Assembly (NCBI GenBank): GCA_046704385.1
Contig: JBJKSB010000071.1
Coordinates: 42,001 to 106,000, forward strand
Direction: 5' to 3'
Origin: GH45 sp046704385
GTDB taxonomy: Bacteria; Bacteroidota; Bacteroidia; Bacteroidales; SZUA-534
DNA: 64,000 nucleotides
Below the pieces are notes generated by a model. It saw only the letters and a list, made by a program, of their open reading frames with translations. It searched no databases and was not told where the DNA came from. Of the stretch, positions 56,031 through 64,000 are shown one piece after another; positions within the stretch are counted from its first letter, which is position 1; every line of letters starts with the position of its first letter. Position numbers and translations under genes: made by a program.

Positions 56031-58118
56031 CTACTTTTTAATTTCAACAACTCCCCAAATTCCGGGGTTTCTGTAAGCATTGTCGTAGGCATAATGCCAT
56101 GATAATTTAGATTCCCTCCGTTTGGAATCATTATCATTAACTGAAATATCGAATCCCATAAATTCACAATCATCACAAAAACCACCAACGGACTTCCACG
56201 GGATTTGTATTTCCATTACATAACCCGATGGGGTAATTGATTGTGCCTGTTTTATTCCTTCTCCGGGTTTAGTTCGCTGTGCTGACAGAACCGAATCACC
56301 TTCAACGTAGCGAAACGCGAAAGTGTTATCCGTGTACCTGCCCGGTTTTTCGTTTTTAGTATCAATATATACCTCAATACCATCATTTTGGTAACCAGCT
56401 CGCTGTGAATTGATCAGAGTATCGTCTGTAATGTCAGCTAAAATATAAAAATTTTGATCGTCATAGCTTAACTTAAAATAACCTGAAAGATCATTTGTTT
56501 CAGGCATTTCGCCCTGTATGCTGTGGGCTATTTGTTGTGCCGGTATATCGTTCCATACTTTATCAATAATTCCATCAATAACAGGAGGTGTTTTTGTTTT
56601 TGTAACAGATGGCCCTTTAAAATCGAGCCCGGTAACCGTTATTGGTTTACTCTTAACTTTGCCGGTTTCATTTGATACTTCAACGTCATAAACTGTTTTT
56701 GTTCCGGGTTTTAAATCTTTACCGATAATCAATGAACTTCCGGTTTGTCCTTCAAGGAGTTTGCCATCCTTAAACCACTGATAATTAAGAGGAAATCCGT
56801 AAGCTTTTACCTGTATTTCAGCACTATAACCATTTTCAACTTCTACATCAGAGGATTGGCTGATAATCCCGATTTCTGTATTGCCTATCTTCTTAATATA
56901 ACTGTATGGATTCAGCGGTACCAGCGAACGGACCATGTCAGGCAGGAATTTGCAATATTGGGTATTGGTTAAACGGGCCTGTTCAAATAACCATTCTTTT
57001 GCCTGTTCTTTATCAGGACGTTCGGCGTTGCCATTCCAGTAGGCTAAAATAGTCTCAAATCCTTTGGTACGGCTTATTTCCCATGGTTGGGTTTGATTCT
57101 CAAATTTCTTGTGTGTCCACCAGGCCCAGCTTACGTTTACACTATCACAAAAAGTGGTTGCCTTAACATTAATATTGTAGGGTGGGCGCTGTTCACCTGT
57201 TTCGCCATGCCATAAGGGGACATTGTATTTTTGTCGAAGATTGTCCCAACGTTGTAATCCTTTTTGATTTGTGGTGGGAGGGTATGAATGAAATGCTAAC
57301 ACCAAATGATCATCCCAGTCGATAGGTTCAAGCATGTCAAAATTCTGTGCCCAGTCGTCGCCTTCAACAAAAATAATACCCTCTTTATCAACCGTGCGGA
57401 TGGTTTGAGTGAGCTGTATGTATATTTCCCGAAGCAAATCGGTTGAAATTCCTTCGTATCTTCTTAACAGTGGTTCATTGAGCAAATCGTAGCCAATAAT
57501 ACATTCTTTGCCTTGGTACCTTTTCGCAATTTTTAGCCATAAATCGTTCAGCATTGGCCAGTATTTACCGGCTTCAGTCCATAAACGGGCTTTACCGTCA
57601 CTATCTGATATATTTTCAGCGTTTTGACCTCCGGGCGCACCGTGCATGTCCCAAATTACCCCAATTTTATATTCGGTACACCATTCCACAATACTATCGA
57701 GGAATCGGAATCCTTCATCAGAATAAACATAAGGTGCTTTATCCGGTTGGTTTTCGCGGGGTTGAAGCTGTGAAGCAAGTAAAGGAATTCGGATGGAATT
57801 GATTCCCCACATTTTAAAGGCTTCAATATCTTCTTTGGTTACATAATTATCATGATATAATTTCCAGAATTCAGCGGCATCTTCTTTACCAATCAGGTCA
57901 ACAATGGCCTGCTCAAACTGCCGTGGCCGGTCAAGTTTGCGGATGCCCCACATGTATCCCTCGGGCAATAGCCAGCCTCCCAGTCCAATGCCCTTTAAGA
58001 TCACAGTTTTGCCAGTTTGCTGATCAATGATATTTTGGCCTTTAGTTGTGTATCGGGCAAAAACAAAAGCCGGAACTAACAACAGGCACAGCATAGTAAT
58101 CGAAAGTAGTTTTTTCAT
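56031..58118 (-). CDS. Secreted GH5 glycosidase with Ig-like and CBM9-like domains
   Basis: A 695-residue protein with a signal peptide ending VFA, a GH5 TIM barrel (about 25-370), an Ig-like segment (about 410-500, NYQWFKDGKLLEG) and a CBM9-like C-terminal domain (about 505-695, VIDGIIDKVWNDIP, NDGIEVYIDTKN). The barrel begins ILKGIGLGGWLLPEG and has NSIRIP, the acid/base DLLNEP (Glu215) and nucleophile WHGETGEQ (Glu306). It resembles exo-glucanase or glucocerebrosidase-like GH5 enzymes more than endo-cellulases, but the subfamily is not settled. It lies 31 bp after GH2. Confidence 0.9.
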   Translation of the reverse strand: MKKLLSITMLCLLLVPAFVFARYTTKGQNIIDQQTGKTVILKGIGLGGWLLPEGYMWGIRKLDRPRQFEQAIVDLIGKEDAAEFWKLYHDNYVTKEDIEAFKMWGINSIRIPLLASQLQPRENQPDKAPYVYSDEGFRFLDSIVEWCTEYKIGVIWDMHGAPGGQNAENISDSDGKARLWTEAGKYWPMLNDLWLKIAKRYQGKECIIGYDLLNEPLLRRYEGISTDLLREIYIQLTQTIRTVDKEGIIFVEGDDWAQNFDMLEPIDWDDHLVLAFHSYPPTTNQKGLQRWDNLRQKYNVPLWHGETGEQRPPYNINVKATTFCDSVNVSWAWWTHKKFENQTQPWEISRTKGFETILAYWNGNAERPDKEQAKEWLFEQARLTNTQYCKFLPDMVRSLVPLNPYSYIKKIGNTEIGIISQSSDVEVENGYSAEIQVKAYGFPLNYQWFKDGKLLEGQTGSSLIIGKDLKPGTKTVYDVEVSNETGKVKSKPITVTGLDFKGPSVTKTKTPPVIDGIIDKVWNDIPAQQIAHSIQGEMPETNDLSGYFKLSYDDQNFYILADITDDTLINSQRAGYQNDGIEVYIDTKNEKPGRYTDNTFAFRYVEGDSVLSAQRTKPGEGIKQAQSITPSGYVMEIQIPWKSVGGFCDDCEFMGFDISVNDNDSKRRESKLSWHYAYDNAYRNPGIWGVVEIKK

Positions 58119-58149
58119 AACACAGGGTTTAGGTAATAATTGACATTGT

Positions 58150-60321
58150 TTATTTCTTTTCAGGAAGATTTTTCAGTACCAGCGTGTCGCGTGCTACAAT
58201 CTGGTTTTTGTACCAGCCTTCAGCATATAAAACATTGTATTGAACATAGGCTGAATCCCACTGGAATCGTGTATCGCCTCTGGGGCCGGCGTTTTTAATA
58301 CGGGTTCCTAAAGGTAAACTGCCAAAATCGTTATACAGGGTTACCGAATCACAATTGCTGTAAGCCCATATATCTTTGGCTCCGGGTTCTTTCCAGCGAT
58401 CAGTCCACGATTTGGATACAATATAAACCATTGGATAATCATCAGGTTGACGATACATGCTTTGATAGAAATAGTAAACATCTTTTGGAGTTTTATGATC
58501 ATGCAGGTACAAACCTTTTTGATTCATGTAGGGAATTGAATTCATTCCGCGGCCGAGTCGGGGAGAGGCAAAATCGAAAGCCACCCACACGCATTGTCCC
58601 GGAAAACTGTCAGAACGTGCTTCGCCCACCGATACTTTATACTCATGTAAGAACGCGCCGTATTCCTGTGACCAGAAGTTTGGATCACCAGACGATCCGT
58701 AATCTGTGTGAATATCAAATTTTTGTTCCGAGTGGTTGGGGTAATGAATATCCGATCCATATTCACCAATAATAGTTGAAGGATGATACATATCTAATTT
58801 TCCGGAATACCATCCTGACCAATCCTGGGGTGCATAAACATCTACAAGCTTTTGGTTTGATTTGTATTCGTAGTTGCAACCTGTAGTTGGGCGTGTTTTA
58901 TCAAGCTGATGGGCCAGGTTAACCAGTTCACCAAATACCTTGTTCGATACCGACTCAGGAGCGCCCGAACGATCTGATTCGTTACCAATTCCCCAAACCA
59001 CTACCGACGGGTAATTGTAAAAAGTTTCAATCATTTCGGTTAGCTGCGATTTGCAATTGGACAAAAAATCCGGATCTGCTGAGGTGCTTCCGGTTAAAGG
59101 GATTTCAAGCCACAGCATGATACCAAGTTCATTACAGGCTTTTGCAAATTCCACATCACAGGGATAATGGGCATGACGAACAAAATTAAAGCCCCCGTTT
59201 TTAATAATCTCAGCATCTTTCCTGTGTTGTTCGTTTGGAAGTGCATAACCCAGCCCTTCCATATCCTGGTGACGGTTTACGCCCCGAATATTTTTTTTCT
59301 TACCATTTAACAGAAAGGCTGTATGGTTGGCCAGGGTATAATATCTGAAACCACAGGTACTCTCATAATTATCTGCTTCTTTACCATTGTAGCTAATGGA
59401 TGATTTTACAGTGTACAAATTTGGCGAATCCACATCCCATAACTGAACCTTTCCCATTTTTGATTCCATTTGTTTAAATGTAATTTTTTCACCTGCAGCT
59501 ATGGTTTTTGTGGTATTCAATTCTGATACCTTATTTCCCTGCGGATCAAGAATTATTGTTTTTAAATTAACTTCCTCCGGTTTATTTGAATAGTTTTTTA
59601 CCCGGGTTTCAATGGTTAAAACTGCCGGAGCCTGACCTCCGCATACCGGCGTGTTAAATACTTTTTCAATTTTTACCGGATCAGTTATTTCAATCCACAC
59701 GTCGCGGTATATTCCTCCGTAAACAGCATAATCAAAACTGTAAGGAAACGAATTTTTTTCATCAGCCATCCAGGGGGCAATTTTTGGATTATTGGTATTG
59801 TCAGCTCTAACAGCCAGAGTATTAGGTGATCCAAATTTTACAAAATCAGTTATATCAATTTCAAAGCCCGTATATCCACCTTGGTGTGCTCCGGCTTTTT
59901 TGCCATTTACATAAACCTGGGCATCGAGCGAAACAGCTTCAAACTCAATAAATATCTTTTTCCCTTTGTTCTCTTCTCCAATATTGATAGTAGTACGGTA
60001 CCATCCCGGTCCTTTATACATTAACCTTTTGTCGGGATCGTTGGCAAAATCAAAACGCCCCTGAAACACGGTATTGTTAATTCCATCACTGCCTCCATCA
60101 AAATCATGTGGAATTTTTATGTCAAGCCATTGTGAATCATCCATGTTCTTTTTATAGGCATTTTTAACCTCTCCTAATTTGAATTTCCAGGCATAATTGT
60201 CAATTGAATACCTGATTCTGCCAGTTAGTTCGGTCGGAAGGTTAGCACTATTCAAAAATACGCCGGCTGTAATCAGCGAAATAAAAGCCACAAATAATTG
60301 TTTTGTCTTTTTTAAAGTCAT
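58150..60321 (-). CDS. Secreted GH2 beta-glycosidase (beta-galactosidase/glucuronidase type)
   Basis: A 723-residue GH2 enzyme with an N-terminal export segment. The sugar-binding domain (about 75-200: GPGWYRTTINI, VYVNGKKAGAHQGGYTGFEIDIT), Ig-like domain and TIM barrel are all present. The barrel has IRGVNRHQDMEGLGYA, FNFVRHAHYP, the acid/base VWGIGNESD (Glu448) and the nucleophile IIGEYGSD (Glu520). It lacks the large C-terminal domain of LacZ. First gene of the operon; the 18-bp palindrome is 29 bp before its ATG. Galactosidase and glucuronidase cannot be separated safely by eye. Confidence 0.93.
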   Translation of the reverse strand: MTLKKTKQLFVAFISLITAGVFLNSANLPTELTGRIRYSIDNYAWKFKLGEVKNAYKKNMDDSQWLDIKIPHDFDGGSDGINNTVFQGRFDFANDPDKRLMYKGPGWYRTTINIGEENKGKKIFIEFEAVSLDAQVYVNGKKAGAHQGGYTGFEIDITDFVKFGSPNTLAVRADNTNNPKIAPWMADEKNSFPYSFDYAVYGGIYRDVWIEITDPVKIEKVFNTPVCGGQAPAVLTIETRVKNYSNKPEEVNLKTIILDPQGNKVSELNTTKTIAAGEKITFKQMESKMGKVQLWDVDSPNLYTVKSSISYNGKEADNYESTCGFRYYTLANHTAFLLNGKKKNIRGVNRHQDMEGLGYALPNEQHRKDAEIIKNGGFNFVRHAHYPCDVEFAKACNELGIMLWLEIPLTGSTSADPDFLSNCKSQLTEMIETFYNYPSVVVWGIGNESDRSGAPESVSNKVFGELVNLAHQLDKTRPTTGCNYEYKSNQKLVDVYAPQDWSGWYSGKLDMYHPSTIIGEYGSDIHYPNHSEQKFDIHTDYGSSGDPNFWSQEYGAFLHEYKVSVGEARSDSFPGQCVWVAFDFASPRLGRGMNSIPYMNQKGLYLHDHKTPKDVYYFYQSMYRQPDDYPMVYIVSKSWTDRWKEPGAKDIWAYSNCDSVTLYNDFGSLPLGTRIKNAGPRGDTRFQWDSAYVQYNVLYAEGWYKNQIVARDTLVLKNLPEKK

Positions 60322-60349
60322 GATACTAATTTTTATAACAAAGAAAATG

Positions 60350-60367
60350 TAGTCAATGCATTGACTA
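60350..60367. promoter_or_regulatory. Perfect 18-bp palindrome, probable operator of the GH2 operon
   Basis: TAGTCAATGCATTGACTA is its own reverse complement. It ends 29 bp before the GH2 start codon, where a repressor or activator dimer would control the whole operon. The regulator is not encoded nearby. Confidence 0.6.
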
Positions 60368-60874
60368 TTAACATTCAGTTTCGAGTCAGATATTAAATAT
60401 AATTCAATTTACGATAAATTATAGTCTGCTTTATCAGCATTATTTATCCTGAAAAATTGATTCCATTAAACAAATCCCATTAAGTAAAGAAATATATTTT
60501 TAGGTGTTTAAGCCAGTTCCTTTACTCTTATTATTATAATTGAGGAATTTTAAGGATTCTCAATACTCTGATTTTGACCGTAATTAATTTCCATTTGATG
60601 ATATTCCGGTAATACCTTATTAATACTCACAAATTTTAAAGTATAATTCACATAAATGATGAGTTAAAATTATCAATTTTAAGCTGCGAACGGTAGTGCC
60701 GGAATTTCAGAATTTTGGCAATGTGTATCAGGAAAGAAGAAATAGGTAACAGTTAAACTAAAATGAAACAGATATACTAATTAATCAATTGAGAATACTA
60801 ATTGTTCCAATTGTTTGCTGTAAAAGAATTTTACGGGTAAGACCAGGATGGTGAAGGCGGATAGGAACCGTGAT
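60368..60874. other. Non-coding region upstream of the GH2 operon
   Basis: About 500 bp of AT-rich DNA with no plausible gene on either strand. The only structure I see is a short inverted repeat GTAAAA-GAA-TTTTAC near 60821-60835. The promoter of the GH2 operon probably lies at its left end. Confidence 0.4.
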
Positions 60875-60907
60875 AAAAAAAACCTCCAGGAGCTCGGATC
60901 CTGGAGG
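60875..60907 (-). terminator. Strong intrinsic terminator
   Basis: CCTCCAGGA and TCCTGGAGG (60883-60891, 60899-60907) form a perfect 9-bp GC-rich stem with a 7-nt loop. On the minus strand it is followed by eight T (60882-60875). Confidence 0.9.
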
Positions 60908-60970
60908 TCTTAACTATTTATTAACCAAACCAATTATGAAAAACTTTAACTAAATGCTTTCAGTTTTTGT
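60875..60970 (-). ncRNA. Candidate stand-alone small RNA (about 95 nt)
   Basis: On the minus strand a near-consensus promoter (60976-61006) is followed about six bases later by a presumed transcript start near 60970. The transcript runs through AT-rich sequence (about 60969-60908) and ends in a 9-bp perfect terminator stem. It has no open frame of note. It lies about 225 bp beyond the HMG-CoA-lyase-like gene, which is read toward it. It could be a trans-acting regulator or a housekeeping RNA; I do not recognise the family. Read-through from the upstream gene cannot be excluded. Confidence 0.55.
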
Positions 60971-60975
60971 TTACG

Positions 60976-61006
60976 CAAAAGTAGATTATAAGTTCCATTC
61001 CCTAAA
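60976..61006 (-). promoter_or_regulatory. Near-consensus Bacteroidota promoter
   Basis: On the minus strand TTTA (61006-61003) and TACTTTTG (60983-60976), an exact TAnnTTTG -7 box, are 19 bp apart. The next downstream element is the strong terminator, so it appears to drive a short RNA. Confidence 0.6.
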
Positions 61007-61195
61007 TCTTTTTTTCAATTGAATGAATCACAATAATTTACTTTCCACGTTGGGTAAAAATATGATACACGTCAATTGTTTTAACGTGCTGATATAATGT
61101 TATTTGCATAAATGCTTATGCTAATCGCCCGTTAGGCCAATAAATATAAGCAGAAATGTCTTTTAAATTAGTATAAGAAATCAGGGCTGATACAT

Positions 61196-62047
61196 TTATT
61201 TGGCGAATAATATGGTAGCTTTAGCATATGCTGAAAGATAATTGTTCCTGTTAATCTGTGTAATCATTTTTTTCCGGGAGAAAAAGTCGATCAGCAATTC
61301 AGTATTAAGGTTACCAACCAATTGTTGACCTGAAAATGGATTTCCTCCCCTTCCCATCATGACGGAATCAAATCGGCGACATCCATTATTATAAGCTTCC
61401 TCAATTATATCATAATAATTATTTGATTGTGTATGAAGATGCAAGCCAAATTCAATGCCGGGGTACCTGTTAATAATGGTATAAAAAACACTTCCGATAT
61501 CATCGGCTTTTCCCATACCCACAGTATCGGTGAGGTTGATTATTTTAATTCCGGAGGATTCAAGAAATTCAATTGTTTCAAACAATTGCTCCTCACAACA
61601 ATGATCGCCGTAAGGATTTCCAAAAGCCATTGAAATATAAACCACTAATTGTCTGTTCTTCTGCGTTGTTACATCATTAATTTCACGAATTTTATTCATT
61701 CCTTCCTGATAGGTCGAACGGATGTTAAGTTTAAGAAAGGTATTTGAAATGGAAAACGGAAAACCCAGGTAATCTATTTCATTAAATTCAAGCGCATCCA
61801 TGGCACCCTTTTTATTAGCCACAATGGCCAGTAATTTGGTTTTGGTATCAGATAAATCAAGCAGTTTAACCACTTCTTTTGTGTCACTAAGTTGGGGCGT
61901 AGCCTTAGGTGATACAAAGCTTCCGAAATCGATGGTATCAAAACCAACCTTCAATAAACTATTAATATATTCTGCCTTGATTTTTGTGGGAATAAATTCT
62001 TTAATACCCTGAAATGCATCACGCGGACACTCAATGAGTTTAAGCAT
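61196..62047 (-). CDS. HMG-CoA lyase-like (HMGL-superfamily) protein
   Basis: A 283-residue TIM-barrel protein of the HMG-CoA lyase/DRE-metallolyase group. It has the N-terminal ECPRDAFQG (Arg-Asp pair), IDFGSFVSPKATPQL, LTDTVGMG and the metal-binding LHLHTQ. In the active-site loop, where HMG-CoA lyases have G-G-C-P-F/Y, this protein has GRGGNPFSGQ, so Asn236 replaces the catalytic cysteine. It may therefore catalyse a related aldol or lyase reaction rather than HMG-CoA cleavage. It is divergent from the YggS gene. Annotation as hydroxymethylglutaryl-CoA lyase should be treated with care. Confidence 0.8.
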   Translation of the reverse strand: MLKLIECPRDAFQGIKEFIPTKIKAEYINSLLKVGFDTIDFGSFVSPKATPQLSDTKEVVKLLDLSDTKTKLLAIVANKKGAMDALEFNEIDYLGFPFSISNTFLKLNIRSTYQEGMNKIREINDVTTQKNRQLVVYISMAFGNPYGDHCCEEQLFETIEFLESSGIKIINLTDTVGMGKADDIGSVFYTIINRYPGIEFGLHLHTQSNNYYDIIEEAYNNGCRRFDSVMMGRGGNPFSGQQLVGNLNTELLIDFFSRKKMITQINRNNYLSAYAKATILFAK

Positions 62048-62280
62048 AAACGATAAATTTAGTGTGGTTTGTCAGCATAACCCTTATGCCTTAAGTTTTG
62101 TGACCTCTAAATTACAATTTGATATTATTTTTAAAACATGTTTAATAAAATAGTATATAAACAACAGAATAACAAATACTTGCAAGTGTTTGGATTTTAG
62201 ACATCAATAAAAACCAGATTATAGACTGACATAAATTTAAATAGAGTCACTGTATTTATAAACTTTGCTGTTTAATTCTG

Positions 62281-62288
62281 TAAATTTG
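62281..62288 (+). promoter_or_regulatory. Possible -7 box for the YggS-type gene
   Basis: TAAATTTG matches TAnnTTTG exactly, 38 bp before the ATG. The -33 element is poor (TTTA at 62255-62258, 22 bp away). Confidence 0.35.
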
Positions 62289-62326
62289 TTTTTATCATTT
62301 TACTATTATTGATAAGGATTTAAATT

Positions 62327-62998
62327 ATGGGTATTTCAGAAAATCTATCAAAAATTATTTCACAAATTCCGGAAAATGTTCAATTAGTGGCCGTTTCAAA
62401 AACAAAGCCCAATGAAATGATTATGGAGGCATATAATGCCGGCCATAGGGCATTTGGTGAGAACCGGCCACAGGATTTGAAACAAAAACATAACGATTTG
62501 CCTAAAGATATAGAATGGCATTTTATAGGACATCCACAAAGCAAGCAGGTAAAGTATTTTGCACCTTTTGTACATTTAATTCATGGGATTGATAGTTTGA
62601 ATTTATTAGAAATAATTAATAAAGAAGCTATTAAGAATCAGCGGGTAATTGATTGTCTGTTACAGTTTTATATTGCACAGGAAGACACTAAGTTTGGCCT
62701 TGATTTAAATGAAGCAGTGGAAATACTAAATAGCAGTGAATATAAAGCCTTTAAAAACGTTCGAATCTGTGGGGTAATGGGAATGGCAACATTTACAGAG
62801 GATTTTGACCAGGTACGAGATGAATTTAAAAATCTTGTTTCCATTTTTGAGTATCTCAAACATCATTATTTTAATACGGGTGATTTTTTTAAGGAGATTA
62901 GTATGGGCATGTCGGCCGATTTTGAAATTGCTATAGAGGAGGGGAGCACCATGATAAGAATCGGAAGTGATATTTTTGGAAGCCGGGTTTACCATTAA
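62327..62998 (+). CDS. YggS/PLPBP-family pyridoxal phosphate homeostasis protein
   Basis: A 223-residue single-domain PLP-binding protein that buffers pyridoxal phosphate and affects amino-acid homeostasis. LVAVSKTKP holds the PLP lysine (Lys25); AFGENRPQDL, EWHFIGHPQSKQVKY, GLMGMA-like CGVMGMATF, ISMGMSADFEIAIEEGSTMIRIGSDIFG complete the signature in short steps. Length is normal. ATG 62327 is well placed. It is probably the first gene of a unit with the following dehydrogenase, 149 bp downstream. Confidence 0.94.
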   Translation: MGISENLSKIISQIPENVQLVAVSKTKPNEMIMEAYNAGHRAFGENRPQDLKQKHNDLPKDIEWHFIGHPQSKQVKYFAPFVHLIHGIDSLNLLEIINKEAIKNQRVIDCLLQFYIAQEDTKFGLDLNEAVEILNSSEYKAFKNVRICGVMGMATFTEDFDQVRDEFKNLVSIFEYLKHHYFNTGDFFKEISMGMSADFEIAIEEGSTMIRIGSDIFGSRVYH

Positions 62999-63147
62999 CT
63001 TAGTGAATAATTTGGTTAAATATAAATATCAGCAAACAATTAATATATTCAATCGTTACAATAGCTGGCAGGTTATTGGGATTACCTTAATAAATTCTTA
63101 TAGGATATTGTTGCAAATTTTTAATTATAAATTTCAAGTGTTTATAT

Positions 63148-64000
63148 ATGGCTGATTTACAAACAAATTACCTGGGGCTTAGGCTTAAAAACCCAATTAT
63201 AGTAAGTAGTTCAGGAATTACCGGTTCACTTCAAAAAATAATGGAAGCTGAAGAAAAAGGTGCTGCCGCTGTAGTACTAAAATCAATTTTTGAAGAACAG
63301 ATTAATTATGAAGCCGGCCTTTATCAAAGCCAGGGGAAAGATAATGCTGAAGCTTTCGACTACCTTCAGGGCTATGTTACTGCTAATAATATCGAAAAGC
63401 AAATGAAGTTGATTCAGGAGGCCAAACAGGCTGTCAGTATCCCGATAATTGCCAGCGTTAATTGTTATTCGGACCGAAAATGGACCGATTTTGCAAAACA
63501 GCTGGAAGATGCCGGTGCCGATGCCTTAGAGGCAAATATTTATATATTACCCGATGACCGAAAAAAAACCGGGTCGGATATTGAAAAAATGTATTATGAT
63601 ATTATTAAGAAAATGGTAAAAAAAACCAGGATACCTGTCTCTGTTAAATTAAGTTACCATTTTACAAACCTGATTAATGTTGTTGATAATATAAAAGGGC
63701 TGGGAGCTAAGGGGGTTGTACTTTTTAACCGGTTTTATGAACCCGATATTGATATCGAAAATATGGAGATGGTTAGTTCAGGCGTTTTTTCGCGTGAAGC
63801 TGATATCAGATTTCCATTACGTTGGGCAGCTATTATTTCTGATAAAGTTAAAGGGATTGATATTGCAACATCAACAGGGGTTCACGATGCGAACGGCGTT
63901 ATTAAAATGATTCTGGCTGGTGCCGATGCTGTTCAGGTTTGTTCATTGCTTTATATGAAAGGAATGGGTGAAATACCTAAATTATTGGAAGGTTTGGAGA
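63148..64000 (+). CDS. Dihydroorotate dehydrogenase-like flavoprotein (5' part)
   Basis: This gene begins at ATG 63148 and runs off the right edge; 284 codons are visible. The product starts MADLQTNYLGLRLKNPIIVSS, then shows GITGSLQKIMEAEEKGAAAVVLKS, IPIIASVNCYS, PVSVKLSYHFT (lysine contacting flavin phosphate), GVVLFNRFYEPDID, TSTGVHDANGVIKMILAGADAVQVCSLLY. This is the TIM-barrel layout of class 1 dihydroorotate dehydrogenases and their relatives. Relatives of this kind in Bacteroidota are labelled dihydroorotate dehydrogenase-like; the true pyrD may be elsewhere. The catalytic Cys/Ser loop seems replaced (NANIYILPDD region). Confidence 0.82.
   Translation, partial: MADLQTNYLGLRLKNPIIVSSSGITGSLQKIMEAEEKGAAAVVLKSIFEEQINYEAGLYQSQGKDNAEAFDYLQGYVTANNIEKQMKLIQEAKQAVSIPIIASVNCYSDRKWTDFAKQLEDAGADALEANIYILPDDRKKTGSDIEKMYYDIIKKMVKKTRIPVSVKLSYHFTNLINVVDNIKGLGAKGVVLFNRFYEPDIDIENMEMVSSGVFSREADIRFPLRWAAIISDKVKGIDIATSTGVHDANGVIKMILAGADAVQVCSLLYMKGMGEIPKLLEGLE

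Noticed and set aside
60938..60955. Plus-strand ATGAAAAACTTTAAC followed by TAA, resembling the start of a SusC gene.
   Set aside because: It is only five codons. The promoter and terminator signals are on the opposite strand.

Overview
The window is AT-rich chromosomal DNA of a Bacteroidota bacterium. A Bacteroidales/Marinilabiliales-type relative is my best guess; no rRNA or tRNA gene is present to confirm it. The case rests on a SusC/SusD pair, type IX secretion (T9SS) sorting domains of types A and B, PorP/SprF- and PorE-like proteins, a menaquinone (men) cluster, PKD-rich secreted proteins, lipoproteins with Bacteroidota-style lipoboxes, TAnnTTTG-type promoter boxes, and weak or absent Shine-Dalgarno sites at most genes.

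Region 1 (1-14.9 kb) is a polysaccharide utilization locus. The 5' end of a propeller-type sensor (probably a hybrid two-component regulator) diverges from a SusC-SusD operon. The operon also carries a GH31-like hydrolase, a PKD surface lipoprotein, a DUF4874/DUF4832-like secreted protein with a T9SS tail, a GH36-like (clan GH-D) hydrolase, an N-acetylhexosamine 1-kinase-like enzyme and a cytoplasmic CBM9-like protein. Four 21-bp-phased repeats lie between the sensor and susC and look like its operator. The enzymes suggest a glycan with alpha-galactosyl or alpha-N-acetylhexosaminyl residues, with the released sugar phosphorylated in the cytoplasm.

Region 2 (15.4-35.5 kb) is a tightly spaced, co-directional, nine-gene array of about 20 kb and is the most unusual part of the window. 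A 2148-aa hybrid histidine kinase with about eight PAS domains is followed by a REC-histidine kinase, an ABCG-like ABC transporter with a long N-terminal extension, two paralogous four-cysteine secreted proteins flanking an unrecognised lipoprotein, a PorE-like TPR/PD40/OmpA protein, a PorP/SprF-like barrel, and a 1458-aa protein with about 14 PKD units and a type B T9SS tail. I read it as a signal-controlled surface secretion and adhesion module.

Region 3 (35.7-38.9 kb) holds separate small units: a T9SS type A secreted protein, a 53-aa ORF, a Cys/His-repeat protein fused to a FISUMP domain and preceded by an unusually strong Shine-Dalgarno, and a small outer-membrane barrel. Clear intrinsic terminators separate some of these.

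Region 4 (38.9-49.9 kb, minus strand) is menaquinone synthesis in two blocks (thioesterase-menF-menD, and menB-menA-menC-menE) split by a hairpin-rich gap. Then come idi overlapping a DUF116 gene, and an unknown polytopic membrane protein. No menH was seen. A plus-strand methyltransferase follows.

Region 5 (50.7-60.4 kb, minus strand) is a second carbohydrate operon without SusCD: GH2, GH5-CBM9, CBM6 lipoprotein, GH105, GH88, FISUMP protein and a DUF362 membrane protein. It is headed by a perfect 18-bp palindrome and closed by a terminator. It fits the trimming of unsaturated uronide oligosaccharides made by a lyase encoded elsewhere.

Region 6 (60.9-64 kb) has a candidate stand-alone small RNA of about 95 nt with its own promoter and terminator, an HMG-CoA-lyase-like protein lacking the usual catalytic cysteine, a YggS-type PLP protein, and the 5' part of a dihydroorotate dehydrogenase-like gene cut by the window edge.
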